DNA of 34,205 nt from Xanthobacteraceae bacterium (GTDB taxonomy: Bacteria > Pseudomonadota > Alphaproteobacteria > Rhizobiales > Xanthobacteraceae), in the NCBI GenBank assembly GCA_030038415.1, contig JASHOX010000062.1, positions 1 through 34,205 of the forward strand, written 5' to 3'. A program made the position numbers and the translations under genes. Positions 16,463 through 23,771 of the stretch are shown here, in pieces; positions within the stretch are counted from its first letter, which is position 1, and each line of letters opens with the position of its first letter. The notes under the pieces were generated by a model. The model saw only the letters and a list, made by a program, of their open reading frames with translations. It did not search any database and had not been told where the DNA came from.

Positions 16463-16741
16463 ATGCGCTTAACAACCATCATAGCCCTGACCGCACTTGC
16501 GAGCGCGGTGAGTGCGTTTCCCGTGGTCGCGCAGCAATATCCTACCGGCCGCAACGTTGACGATGGCGGAATACCCGCCTTGCCGAGCGGCGCGGCGGAA
16601 TATACCGGCAGCGGCCAAGTGGTGCCGGCGTCGGGAAACAACGAAGTCGGTTCCAATGATTGCGCGGCGCGGTTCCGTTCCTACGACCCCACAACGGGAA
16701 CTTATCTCGGCTTCGACGGACGGCGACATCCGTGTTCGTGA
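16463..16741 (+). CDS. BA14K-like secreted small protein
   Basis: This predicted 92-residue exported protein has a signal peptide at residues 1 to about 23 (MRLTTIIALTALASAVSAF, cleaved near VVAQ). Its C-terminal motif, residues 66-92 with CAARFRSYDPTTGTYLGFDG then RRHPC, is the hallmark of BA14K family proteins, small lectin-like or envelope proteins of Brucella and other Hyphomicrobiales. Cys67 and Cys91 probably pair. The ATG at 16463 has GGAG upstream and starts exactly at the signal peptide. It sits on the opposite strand between coxG and coxS and converges with coxG at a strong hairpin. No functional link to the cox genes is apparent. Confidence 0.8.
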   Translation: MRLTTIIALTALASAVSAFPVVAQQYPTGRNVDDGGIPALPSGAAEYTGSGQVVPASGNNEVGSNDCAARFRSYDPTTGTYLGFDGRRHPCS

Positions 16742-16760
16742 TTTGAGCAAAGCAGCCGAA

Positions 16761-16795
16761 GTGATGGTCCGCCGACTCGTCCGGCGGACCATCGC
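16761..16795. terminator. Bidirectional 12-bp hairpin between BA14K-like gene and coxG
   Basis: GATGGTCCGCCG (16763-16774), a 7-base loop and CGGCGGACCATC (16782-16793) form a perfect 12-bp stem between two convergent genes. It extends to 14 pairs with a wobble. It ends at the coxG stop (16796). There is no T-tract, but the position and strength suit a shared transcript end. Confidence 0.6.
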
Positions 16796-17251
16796 CTAGC
16801 CGGCCTTCGGATTCACGGCCGTCGCGAAGTTCGAAAAAAAATCGTCGGCCACTTTCTTGGCGGCGCCGTTGACCAGCCGCTGGCCGAGTTGCGCGAGCTT
16901 GCCGCCGATTTGCGCATCGACGTCGTAAGACAACAATGTGCCGCCGTCTTTCGGCGTGAGCTTGACCGTGGCGCCGCCTTTGGCAAAGCCGGCGACCCCG
17001 CCGTCGCCTTGCCCGGAAATCTTGTAGCCGTGCGGCGGGTCGAGATCGGACAGCGTCACCTTGCCTTTGAACCTGGCTTTCACCGGGCCGATTTTGACCG
17101 TGGCGACGGCTTGCATTTCGGTGTCGGAAAGCTTGTCGAGCTGCTCGCAGCCGGGAATACAGGCCTTGAGGGTTTCGACGTCGTTGAGCTTCTCCCAGAC
17201 CGTTTGCGGTGGGGCGGCAAGTTGAACCTCGCCGTTCATTGTCATCGCCAT
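16796..17251 (-). CDS. coxG: CoxG-like SRPBCC (START-like) protein
   Basis: This 151-residue single-domain protein carries the CoxG pattern MNGEVQL...VWEKLNDVETLKACIPGC near the N terminus, then alternating strands and a long C-terminal helix. CoxG-type proteins bind a hydrophobic ligand and link CO-dehydrogenase-type enzymes to the membrane; quinone delivery has been proposed. No hydrophobic C-terminal tail is visible here, unlike the longer CoxG of Oligotropha. The ATG at 17251 is chosen because AGGAG ends eight bases upstream; a GTG at 17260 and an ATG at 17245 are alternatives. It reads the same way as coxSLM but is separated from coxS by the opposite-strand BA14K-like gene, so it needs its own promoter. 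Confidence 0.85.
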   Translation of the reverse strand: MAMTMNGEVQLAAPPQTVWEKLNDVETLKACIPGCEQLDKLSDTEMQAVATVKIGPVKARFKGKVTLSDLDPPHGYKISGQGDGGVAGFAKGGATVKLTPKDGGTLLSYDVDAQIGGKLAQLGQRLVNGAAKKVADDFFSNFATAVNPKAG

Positions 17252-17265
17252 CGGCGTCACTCCTG

Positions 17266-17337
17266 GTGTGGCGGTTCAGAAGTCCGCATCATAATTTCGG
17301 CTAGGCTCGGCTGCGGACTTCTGAACCAAAGCCACAC
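17266..17337. repeat. Long inverted repeat in the coxG leader
   Basis: GGTTCAGAAGTCCGCA (17273-17288) is matched perfectly by its reverse complement at 17312-17327 across a 23-base loop. Outside a 3-base bulge the pairing resumes with GTGTGGC (17266-17272) and GCCACAC (17331-17337), giving 23 paired bases in all. It lies two bases upstream of the AGGAG site of coxG. No T-tract follows. It could be a dispersed palindromic element or a regulatory leader structure. Confidence 0.65.
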
Positions 17338-17341
17338 TAGA

Positions 17342-17353
17342 GCAATATATTGC
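17342..17353. promoter_or_regulatory. Perfect 12-bp palindrome, possible operator
   Basis: GCAATATATTGC is a perfect, AT-centred palindrome four bases beyond the long inverted repeat. Its form suits a dimeric MarR-type or similar regulator. It could control coxG (minus) or the hydrolase relic (plus). Confidence 0.35.
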
Positions 17354-17433
17354 CACGCGCACTATCGCTTACCGCCTCGCGCGGCGGCTGAAAAGGGTGC
17401 TAATAGGCGCGCGAACGCACGGGAGGATAACTG

Positions 17434-17547
17434 ATGCCGGATATCAAAGTCGATGCGAGCCTCGCGGTGTTCGATGCGGCGCATGTCGCCAATCTGGAGC
17501 AGCCGTAGGTCTATGCCGACACGGTGCTGAAGTTTTTGTTGAACTAG
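17434..17547 (+). pseudogene. Relic of an alpha/beta hydrolase gene (start and 3' end only)
   Basis: A good ribosome binding site (GGGAGGA) and ATG at 17434 open a 37-residue reading frame: MPDIKVDASLAVFDAAHVAN, then LEQP, a TAG stop at 17506, and VYADTVLKFLLN before a second stop at 17545. The part after residue 11 resembles the C terminus of 3-oxoadipate enol-lactonase-like alpha/beta hydrolases, which end in D.AH..N.EQP..F...VL.FL. The His of DAAH would be the catalytic histidine. The start looks like a gene start, so the middle (nucleophile Ser, acid Asp) seems to have been deleted, and a stop codon has appeared where Glu or similar is usual. Confidence 0.6.
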
Positions 17548-17603
17548 AGGTGTTCTCGTAAAATCCGATACTGGCCGAGCCGGTACCCAAGCAAGAGGCT
17601 ATA

Positions 17604-18506
17604 TCACCCACCCCGCTGATCGCGAAACTCGTGCGGCGCCGTTCCGGTCTGCTTGCGAAAGAAGCGGGCGAAGTGCGACGCGTCGGCGAAGGCGAGCTCT
17701 TCGGCAATGTCGTGGATCGGCTGGGTGGTGAAGACGAGCTGGCGCTTGGCTTCGGTCAGCACGCGCTGGCGGATGAGATGGCCGGCGGTCACGCCGGTGG
17801 CGCGCTTGACGTGGTCATTGAGCCGATCGACCGTCATGCCAAGCCTCTCGGCATAGAATCCCAGCAAGCGCTCCTTGCGGAAGAACTCGTCGACCAGCGC
17901 GCGCAATCGCGCGACGGTGGCGTCGGCCGGATACAAAGTCACGCTGCCGCTGCGCGCCCGGCTCGCCGCCAGCCTCGCCACGCCGACGGCGATGAGCACG
18001 AGGAGGCCGCGCATCGCCAGCCGATAGCCTTCGCGCGCCAGGCCGTGCTCCTCGAATAACTCCTTGCACAGCGCCGACAGTCGGGCGAGCTCCGCCGCAT
18101 CGCCAATTGGAACAATGGGATTCGTGGCGAGCATGCGCAAACGCTGCAATGCTTCGCCGGCGCGCTCACGGATCGCGCCGGCGGCGTCTTCGGTGAAGCT
18201 GACCACCCAGCCATCGGTCATGTTCGGCTCAAAATGAAAGCCATGCGCAATCGCGGCCGGAATGAGGATCGCGGCAGGCGCGGCAAACGACAGCTTCGCC
18301 AGATCGAACGTCATCTCGCCGCCACCGCGCTCGATCAGCAGGATCTGAAATAGGTTGCGATGACGGTGCGCGCGAATGTTCCAATCGTGGATCGACGAGC
18401 GCGACGCGATAGTTTCGACGTGAATGAAGTCGAACGCGGAATCGTCCGGCGGATCGCCGTAAAGATGAAACAGCGGCAGCGCACCGGCCGTGCTCGGGCT
18501 GACCAT
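17604..18506 (-). CDS. AraC-family regulator, PobR/HpaA-like
   Basis: This 300-residue regulator has an N-terminal cupin sensor domain (about 10-110) with the pattern HDWNIRAHRHRNLFQILLIERGGGE at 40-65 (quoted here only as a pattern of PobR-type proteins) and a C-terminal AraC double helix-turn-helix (about 213-297), including AEELAFADASHFARFFRKQTG near 268-288. PobR/HpaA proteins activate genes for p-hydroxybenzoate or hydroxyphenylacetate breakdown in response to the aromatic acid. The neighbouring hpaBC pair on the same strand makes hydroxyphenylacetate-type compounds the likely inducers. The start ATG at 18506 has no strong ribosome binding site. An intrinsic terminator just upstream separates it from the 59-residue gene, so it should have its own promoter in the intervening 66 bp. 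Confidence 0.85.
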   Translation of the reverse strand: MVSPSTAGALPLFHLYGDPPDDSAFDFIHVETIASRSSIHDWNIRAHRHRNLFQILLIERGGGEMTFDLAKLSFAAPAAILIPAAIAHGFHFEPNMTDGWVVSFTEDAAGAIRERAGEALQRLRMLATNPIVPIGDAAELARLSALCKELFEEHGLAREGYRLAMRGLLVLIAVGVARLAASRARSGSVTLYPADATVARLRALVDEFFRKERLLGFYAERLGMTVDRLNDHVKRATGVTAGHLIRQRVLTEAKRQLVFTTQPIHDIAEELAFADASHFARFFRKQTGTAPHEFRDQRGG

Positions 18507-18572
18507 GGCGCAAGCATAGGCCGATCAGGCGGCAGAAGAAGCCGCCGTCACAGCCTGCTCGACCCTTTGCAC

Positions 18573-18608
18573 AAAAAAAACGGCGGCCCGGACCGAACCG
18601 AGCCGCCG
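18573..18608 (-). terminator. Intrinsic terminator after the Gly/Gln-rich gene
   Basis: On the minus strand, CGGCGGC and GCCGCCG (18608-18602 and 18587-18581) form a perfect 7-bp GC stem around a 14-base loop, followed by eight T's (18580-18573). It begins 20 bp after the stop of the 59-residue gene. This is the clearest Rho-independent terminator in the window. Confidence 0.85.
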
Positions 18609-18627
18609 CTGTCGTGAAGGATGACGG

Positions 18628-18807
18628 TTAGCGGTTGAAGCCGCCGTGCTGGCTGCCATGTTGGCCGCCCTGCTGGCCGCCTTGTTGGCCGCCTTGGCCG
18701 GGCTTGTTCTGACCGCCCTGCTGCTGGCCGGGCTTGTTCCGGCCGCCCTGTTGCGGGTTGCTCTGGTTCTGCTGGTCGCGCCGCGGATTATTTTGCTCGT
18801 TCGCCAT
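18628..18807 (-). CDS. Gly/Gln-rich low-complexity small protein
   Basis: This 59-residue protein starts MANEQNNPRRDQQNQ and then repeats QQGG, NKPGQ and GGQ units to its end (GGFNR). The sequence is polar, without cysteines, membrane segments or any recognisable domain, and is probably disordered. The ATG at 18807 follows GGAGAA by seven bases; an upstream in-frame ATG at 18825 has no site. A textbook terminator follows the stop, so the gene is transcribed as its own unit. Similar short QG/NKPG-rich proteins occur in Bradyrhizobium-type genomes, without known function. The Gly/Gln repeats could bind RNA, water or surfaces, but that is speculation. Confidence 0.7.
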   Translation of the reverse strand: MANEQNNPRRDQQNQSNPQQGGRNKPGQQQGGQNKPGQGGQQGGQQGGQHGSQHGGFNR

Positions 18808-18988
18808 CGGGACGTTCTCCGTCATTTTGAGGGGTTTGGGACCGCGTGTGAACCCCCGCCCAGTGCGACAACCGGCGAATAGGGCGAAGGTTCCTGGCTT
18901 GCGCCAAGCGCCATGACCAACGGATTGAGATTTCAGAAATAATTGTCGGGATTGCTACAAAATGTCAGGTTGCCGACGCACGCCGGAC

Positions 18989-19543
18989 TCAGACCGGTTT
19001 ATAGGCTCGGTCGTGATAAACCAAAGCTGGACTCGCCGGCCCGAGCCGAACCGCTTCAACAGCGCCGAACACGACGTTGTGCGAGGCCATGACTTTGGTC
19101 TCGATGGTGCGGCAATCGAATGCAACCACGGCGGAGGCCAGCACCGGGCAGCCGGTTTTCAGTGTGATCCATTCGCCTTGGACAAAGCGCTCGTGCAGAT
19201 GCACGCCGCTGCGCCCCGCAAACAGATCGGCGAGCTTCTCTTCGCTGGCGGGAAGCGTGTTGACGCAGAACACGCCGTTTTGCGCCAGCACCGGTGCCGA
19301 ATTGCTGCGGCGATTGAGACAGACGAGAAGCATCGCCGGAGTATCTGAGACCGAGCATACCGCGGTTGCGGTGAAGCCGCTTTTGCCGCCGGCACCTGCG
19401 GTGGTGACGACATGCACGGCGGCGCCGAGCCGCGCCATCGCCTCACGGAATACCAACGGCTCGACGCTCGCGATCGGCCCGGGCGCGACCGCCGTGAAAG
19501 CGCCGTCCATCGCATCGTCAGGCCGTTGGTCGATCCAGCTCAT
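18989..19543 (-). CDS. hpaC: Flavin reductase, HpaC-like
   Basis: This 184-residue protein belongs to the flavin reductase (RutF/HpaC) family. After a variable N-terminal tail the domain begins with FREAMARLGAAVHVVTT and continues with the FMN/FAD-binding SGFTATAVCSVS (near 59-70) and LLVCLNRRS. The C-terminal pattern is LVYHDRAYKPV. It reduces FAD with NADH and supplies FADH2 to the oxygenase encoded next to it (hpaB). The ATG at 19543 is preferred to a GTG three codons upstream; neither has a good ribosome binding site. It lies 115 bp after hpaB on the same strand, so cotranscription is possible but not certain. Confidence 0.85.
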   Translation of the reverse strand: MSWIDQRPDDAMDGAFTAVAPGPIASVEPLVFREAMARLGAAVHVVTTAGAGGKSGFTATAVCSVSDTPAMLLVCLNRRSNSAPVLAQNGVFCVNTLPASEEKLADLFAGRSGVHLHERFVQGEWITLKTGCPVLASAVVAFDCRTIETKVMASHNVVFGAVEAVRLGPASPALVYHDRAYKPV

Positions 19544-19658
19544 GGTTTGCACAATACCAAAATAAAGGTCGTCGTCTTAAGCGCCAAGTCGCGTGCAGCC
19601 ATGCATTTGATGACAAGCAGGTCGCGCTGCAGTTTTGTTCTCAGCCGCAATTGTCACG

Positions 19659-21242
19659 TCACTCCGCCGCGCGCCGCTCTTCCGGCAAGCCCGGATAGGC
19701 GACGTCGTCCGGATTGAGCCACGTCGAGCCGGTCCAGCCGTTCTCGTCGTATTCGGCCATGCATTGCTCGGCGAGCGCCGTCATCTGCGCCATCGTCCCG
19801 GATGCGCGCGCATTCCACAACGCTTGGATGCGGATGTCCTCGTGATTGCCGGCGTAATTACGCTCGTAAAGCTCGTGGCGGCCGCCGAACTCGGTGCCGA
19901 TGGCATCCCACAACAGCTTCATGATCTTGATGCGCTCCTTGTAATCGATGCCGTAGGAACCGCGCACGTAGCGCGCCAGGTAGCGGTCGATTGCCGGATT
20001 TTTAAAATCCTTGGCCGAGGACGGCAGATAAATCAGCGACGAGGCGACGATCTTGTCGACGATCTCCTTGACGCGCCCATAGGCGTCGCCAGCGAACACG
20101 CGATAGCTCGAGCCCGATTGCAAGTTAGGCAGCACCGCACCGTTGACCCATGGCGTCGGATCCATCGCCATGGCGTCGGTCAAGGCCCAGAACAGATTGC
20201 GCCAGGCGACGACCTCGCCGAGCATGGCCTGATTGCCACGAAACTCGTCGGAGCCGGCGGCGTGCAAAGCCTTGGCCAGAATGCCGGCAAGGAAGTCGAG
20301 CTTCACCGCAAGCCGGGTGCAGCCCTGGAACTGATAGCCGGCCAGAAATCCCGACTGTGGAAAGAAGATTTTCAATTTTTCCAGGTCGCGGTGCAGCAGC
20401 ACATCTTCCCACGGCACGAAAACATTGTCGAAGACGAAGATCGCATCGTTCTCGTCGAAGCGCGACGACAACGGGTAGTCGAACGGTGTGCCCATCACGC
20501 TCGCCGTCATCTCATAGGACGTGCGACAGAACAGCTTCACGCCCGGCGCATTCATCGGCGCGATGAACATCACAGCGAGATCGGTGTCGTGCAGCGGCAC
20601 CGCGGCGTTCTGGCCGAGAAAATTATAATGCGTCAGCGCCGACGCTGTCGCCACCACTTTGGCGCCCGAGATATAGATGCCGGCGTCGGTGTCCTTCTGG
20701 ATGGTGATGAAAACGTCCTTGACCTGATCCACCGGCTTCGAACGGTCCACCGGCGGATTGACGATGGCGTGGTTCATGAACAGCACGTTCTCTTGGGCGC
20801 GGCGGTACCATCGTTTCGCGTTGTCGGCGAACTTACCGTAAAAATCATGATTGGCGCCGAGCGTGTTCATCAGCGACGCCTTGTAATCCGGCGAACGTCC
20901 CATCCAGCCGTAGGACATGCGCGCCCACAGCGCGATAGCGTCGCGCTGCGCGACCAAATCCTCGCGCGAGCGCGCGGCGCGGAAGAATTTGTGGGTGAAG
21001 CCGGCCGAGCCGGTATCGGTCGGACAAGTCAGTGCGCTCTTGGTCTTGTCGTCGTGCAGCGCGTCGTAAAGCCGGGCGATCGAGCGCGCGGCGTTGCGGA
21101 ACGCCGGATGCGTGGTGACGTCCTTGACGCGCTCGCCATAGACGTAGACTTCGCGGCCGTCGCGCAGGCTTTCGAGATACTCCGCCCCGGTGAATGGCCG
21201 GCCCTTGTCAGCGATGGCGTCCTCGGACTTGACCCGATCCAT
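19659..21242 (-). CDS. hpaB: 4-hydroxyphenylacetate 3-monooxygenase, oxygenase component
   Basis: This 527-residue FADH2-dependent oxygenase belongs to the HpaB / acyl-CoA-dehydrogenase-like family. Arg116, Tyr120 and His158 (in GRSPDY and MNHAIVNPP) have the same spacing (+4, +38) as the catalytic Arg100, Tyr104 and His142 of Thermus HpaB. Other family motifs are THYNFLGQNAAVP at about 204-216 and FDNVFVPWEDVLLHRD at 271-286. It would hydroxylate 4-hydroxyphenylacetate or a related phenol ortho to the OH group, with reduced flavin from the adjacent HpaC. The exact substrate is not readable: the family also acts on chlorophenols and on hydroxyphenylpropionate-like compounds. The ATG at 21242 has GGAG six bases upstream. 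It is divergent from the liv-type operon. Confidence 0.88.
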   Translation of the reverse strand: MDRVKSEDAIADKGRPFTGAEYLESLRDGREVYVYGERVKDVTTHPAFRNAARSIARLYDALHDDKTKSALTCPTDTGSAGFTHKFFRAARSREDLVAQRDAIALWARMSYGWMGRSPDYKASLMNTLGANHDFYGKFADNAKRWYRRAQENVLFMNHAIVNPPVDRSKPVDQVKDVFITIQKDTDAGIYISGAKVVATASALTHYNFLGQNAAVPLHDTDLAVMFIAPMNAPGVKLFCRTSYEMTASVMGTPFDYPLSSRFDENDAIFVFDNVFVPWEDVLLHRDLEKLKIFFPQSGFLAGYQFQGCTRLAVKLDFLAGILAKALHAAGSDEFRGNQAMLGEVVAWRNLFWALTDAMAMDPTPWVNGAVLPNLQSGSSYRVFAGDAYGRVKEIVDKIVASSLIYLPSSAKDFKNPAIDRYLARYVRGSYGIDYKERIKIMKLLWDAIGTEFGGRHELYERNYAGNHEDIRIQALWNARASGTMAQMTALAEQCMAEYDENGWTGSTWLNPDDVAYPGLPEERRAAE

Positions 21243-21439
21243 CGGGGTCTCCTGCTCTGGTTGCCAAATCTCACTGCCTTGGCGTAGCCCGCGCGCGAGG
21301 TGACGGCAATACGGACCTGGCCGCTATTTCCCCATGCGCCGCTGCGGCACAGAGCGCGTGGCGTTGCCGCGCCGGGGCACCCCTGTTAAGCCTTAAGCCG
21401 GTTGTCGGCCGGGCAGCCATGCGGAGGTGCACAGGACGC
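21243..21439. promoter_or_regulatory. Divergent promoter region between hpaB and livH
   Basis: These 197 bp contain the promoters of the hpaB (minus) and liv (plus) transcripts. The heptamer TTAAGCC occurs twice in tandem (21386-21392 and 21393-21399), about 50 bp before livH. This is the only repeat that stands out; no clear sigma-70 boxes are seen. A shared regulator is possible. Confidence 0.35.
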
Positions 21440-22357
21440 ATGGACGTCTTTCTCCAGCAGCTCATCAACGGCATCACGCTCGGCTCGATCTACGGGCTGA
21501 TCGCGATCGGCTATACGATGGTGTTCGGCATCATCGGCATGGTGAACTTCGCCCATGGCGACGTGTTCATGGTGTCCGCCTTCATCGCGCTGATCGCCTT
21601 CCTGATTTTGACCACGTGGCTCGGCATTTCCTCAATCGTCCTGGCTTTGCTGATCGTCTTGATCGTGGCGATGCTGTTCACCTCGCTGGTCAATTGGGTG
21701 ATCGAGCGCGTCGCCTACCGGCCGCTGCGCGGCTCGTTTCGGCTGGCGCCGCTGATCTCGGCGATCGGCATGTCGATCTTTCTTTCGAATTTCGTTCAGG
21801 TCACGCAGGGACCGCGCAATAAATCGATCCCGCCGATGATCAGCGGCGAATTCGTGCTGTTCACCCACAACAATTATCCGGTCACGCTGTCGTACAAGCA
21901 GCTCATCATCTGGGGCGTCACCGCGGTGCTGCTGCTGGCGTTCTGGTATCTGGTGGCCAAAACCAAGCTCGGCCGCGCGCAGCGCGCCTGCGAACAGGAC
22001 CAGAAGATGGCGGCTCTGGTCGGCGTCAATGTCGACCGCACCATCGCAACGACTTTCGTCATTGCCGCAGCGCTCGCCGCGGTCGCCGGCACCATGTACC
22101 TGATGTATTACGGCGTCGTCACCTTCTCCGACGGTTTTGTGCCGGGCGTTAAGGCCTTCACCGCGGCCGTGCTCGGCGGCATCGGCTCATTGCCGGGCGC
22201 GGTGATCGGCGGCCTGTTGATCGGGCTGATCGAGACCATGTGGTCGGCCTATTTTTCCATAGACTATAAGGACGTCGCCGCCTTTTCCATTTTGGCGATC
22301 ACGCTGATCTTCCTGCCGCAGGGGCTGTTCGGCCGTCCGGACGTCGAGAAGGTGTGA
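21440..22357 (+). CDS. livH: Branched-chain amino acid-type ABC permease LivH
   Basis: This 305-residue inner-membrane permease begins with the typical [20 protein letters not shown] and has about eight membrane segments. The cytoplasmic coupling region near [19 protein letters not shown] is well preserved, as is the C-terminal [16 protein letters not shown]. It forms the channel with LivM and imports leucine/isoleucine/valine or, in many rhizobial relatives, aromatic or other carboxylates. The ATG at 21440 is chosen because it matches the family's start and has AGGA and GGAGG sites upstream; an upstream start at 21419 is less likely. It is the first gene of a six-gene operon. Confidence 0.9.
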   Translation: MDVFLQQLINGITLGSIYGLIAIGYTMVFGIIGMVNFAHGDVFMVSAFIALIAFLILTTWLGISSIVLALLIVLIVAMLFTSLVNWVIERVAYRPLRGSFRLAPLISAIGMSIFLSNFVQVTQGPRNKSIPPMISGEFVLFTHNNYPVTLSYKQLIIWGVTAVLLLAFWYLVAKTKLGRAQRACEQDQKMAALVGVNVDRTIATTFVIAAALAAVAGTMYLMYYGVVTFSDGFVPGVKAFTAAVLGGIGSLPGAVIGGLLIGLIETMWSAYFSIDYKDVAAFSILAITLIFLPQGLFGRPDVEKV

Positions 22358-22358
22358 G

Positions 22359-23768
22359 GTGACGGCGCTCGCCAATTCTGCCGGAGAGAATCCGCGCCCG
22401 CACCAAGCGCTGGCGCACGGCCGGGTTGACGCGATGGCGGCGCTGCGCGACGCCGGCATCACCGCAGCGATCGCGTTCGGTTTGTTCCTGCCGCTGATCG
22501 GTTTTCAGACCACGGTCAACGGCGAGAATGCGCTGATCCTGATCACCCGTTGGCCGCTATTGCTCGCCGTGGTCGCTGCCGTCGGCATCGGCCGCCTCGG
22601 CTACTCGGTCTTGCTCGAACCGCGGCTTCGCCAGCGCGCCATGCGGCCAATCGCGACGACACCGTCGGCCTTGCGCACATTCGTCGGCCAATGGTTCGTT
22701 CCCTTCGGCATCGCCTTTGTCGCCGCCTATCCGGCACTGGTGCTCGCCACTGTTGGTTTTTCCCGCAGCGTGAAATGGATCGACAATTTCGGCATCCAGA
22801 TCCTGATCTATGTGATGCTCGGCTGGGGATTGAACATCGTGGTCGGCCTCGCCGGTCTGCTCGACCTCGGCTATGTGGCGTTCTACGCGGTGGGTGCCTA
22901 TTCCTATGCGCTGCTTGCCAAGACGCTCGACCTCTCGTTCTGGGTATTGCTGCCGATCTCTGGCATCCTCGCCTCGTTCTGGGGAATTTTGCTTGGTTTC
23001 CCAGTCTTGCGCTTGCGCGGCGACTACCTCGCGATCGTCACGCTCGCCTTCGGCGAGATTATTCGCCTGGTGATCATTAATTTCACTGCGCTCACCAACG
23101 GCTATGCCGGTATCGGCGGCATTCCGCGGCCGTCGTTCTTCGGCATTCCGTTCAATGCCGACGACAACGGCTTTGCCGCTGTGTTCGGACTGCCGTTCAG
23201 CCCGGTCTATCGCGTCATCTTCCTTTATTACGTCATCCTGGCCCTGGCGCTATTGACCGCCTTCGTCACCGTGCGGCTGCGGCGGCTGCCGGTCGGCCGC
23301 GCCTGGGAGGCCTTGCGCGAGGATGAAATCGCCTGCCGCTCGCTCGGCATCAACACCACCAATACCAAGCTCACCGCCTTTGCCATGGGCGCGATGTTTG
23401 CCGGCTTTGCCGGCTCGTTTTTCGCCACCCGGCAGGGCTTCATCTCGCCGGAATCCTTCACCTTCCTGGAATCCGCGACAATCCTGTCGATCGTGGTGCT
23501 GGGCGGCATGGGCAGCCAGGTCGGCGTCGCCATCGCCGCCATCGTCATGATCGGCGGCACCGAGATCATGCGCGATCTCGACTTCCTTAAGAAGATTTTC
23601 GGTCAGACTTTCGATCCGACCCAGTACCGCATGCTCATCTTCGGCTTCGCCATGGTGCTGATCATGGTCTGGCGGCCGCGCGGGCTGATCTCGACCCGCG
23701 CGCCTTCGGTGGTCCTCAAAGAACGCAAGAGCATCTCCGCCGACTTGGTCAAGGAAGGCCACGGTTAG
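22359..23768 (+). CDS. livM: Branched-chain amino acid-type ABC permease LivM
   Basis: This 469-residue permease has an N-terminal extension (about 25-140) resembling the DUF3382 part of LivM, then the permease core (about 140-440). The core contains [19 protein letters not shown], the coupling-loop pattern [19 protein letters not shown] and [17 protein letters not shown] residues near the end ([14 protein letters not shown]). It pairs with LivH in the membrane. The GTG at 22359 begins two bases after the livH stop. The gene ends three bases before the livG start, so translation is closely linked. Confidence 0.9.
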   Translation: MTALANSAGENPRPHQALAHGRVDAMAALRDAGITAAIAFGLFLPLIGFQTTVNGENALILITRWPLLLAVVAAVGIGRLGYSVLLEPRLRQRAMRPIATTPSALRTFVGQWFVPFGIAFVAAYPALVLATVGFSRSVKWIDNFGIQILIYVMLGWGLNIVVGLAGLLDLGYVAFYAVGAYSYALLAKTLDLSFWVLLPISGILASFWGILLGFPVLRLRGDYLAIVTLAFGEIIRLVIINFTALTNGYAGIGGIPRPSFFGIPFNADDNGFAAVFGLPFSPVYRVIFLYYVILALALLTAFVTVRLRRLPVGRAWEALREDEIACRSLGINTTNTKLTAFAMGAMFAGFAGSFFATRQGFISPESFTFLESATILSIVVLGGMGSQVGVAIAAIVMIGGTEIMRDLDFLKKIFGQTFDPTQYRMLIFGFAMVLIMVWRPRGLISTRAPSVVLKERKSISADLVKEGHG

Positions 23769-23771
23769 GCC

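Noticed and set aside
17434..17547. Functional short peptide gene
   Set aside because: Good start signals, but the sequence matches a hydrolase C terminus and continues in frame beyond the TAG with the expected residues, which points to a decayed gene.
18646..18882. Hydrophobic plus-strand reading frame rich in Leu/Ala
   Set aside because: It is the antisense of the Gly/Gln repeat gene, which has its own ribosome binding site and terminator in the right direction.
19635..21287. Long plus-strand reading frame of 550 codons opposite hpaB
   Set aside because: It mirrors hpaB in a GC-rich gene, has a composition full of Arg/His/Gly/Val with no domain, and hpaB has clear catalytic residues on the other strand.
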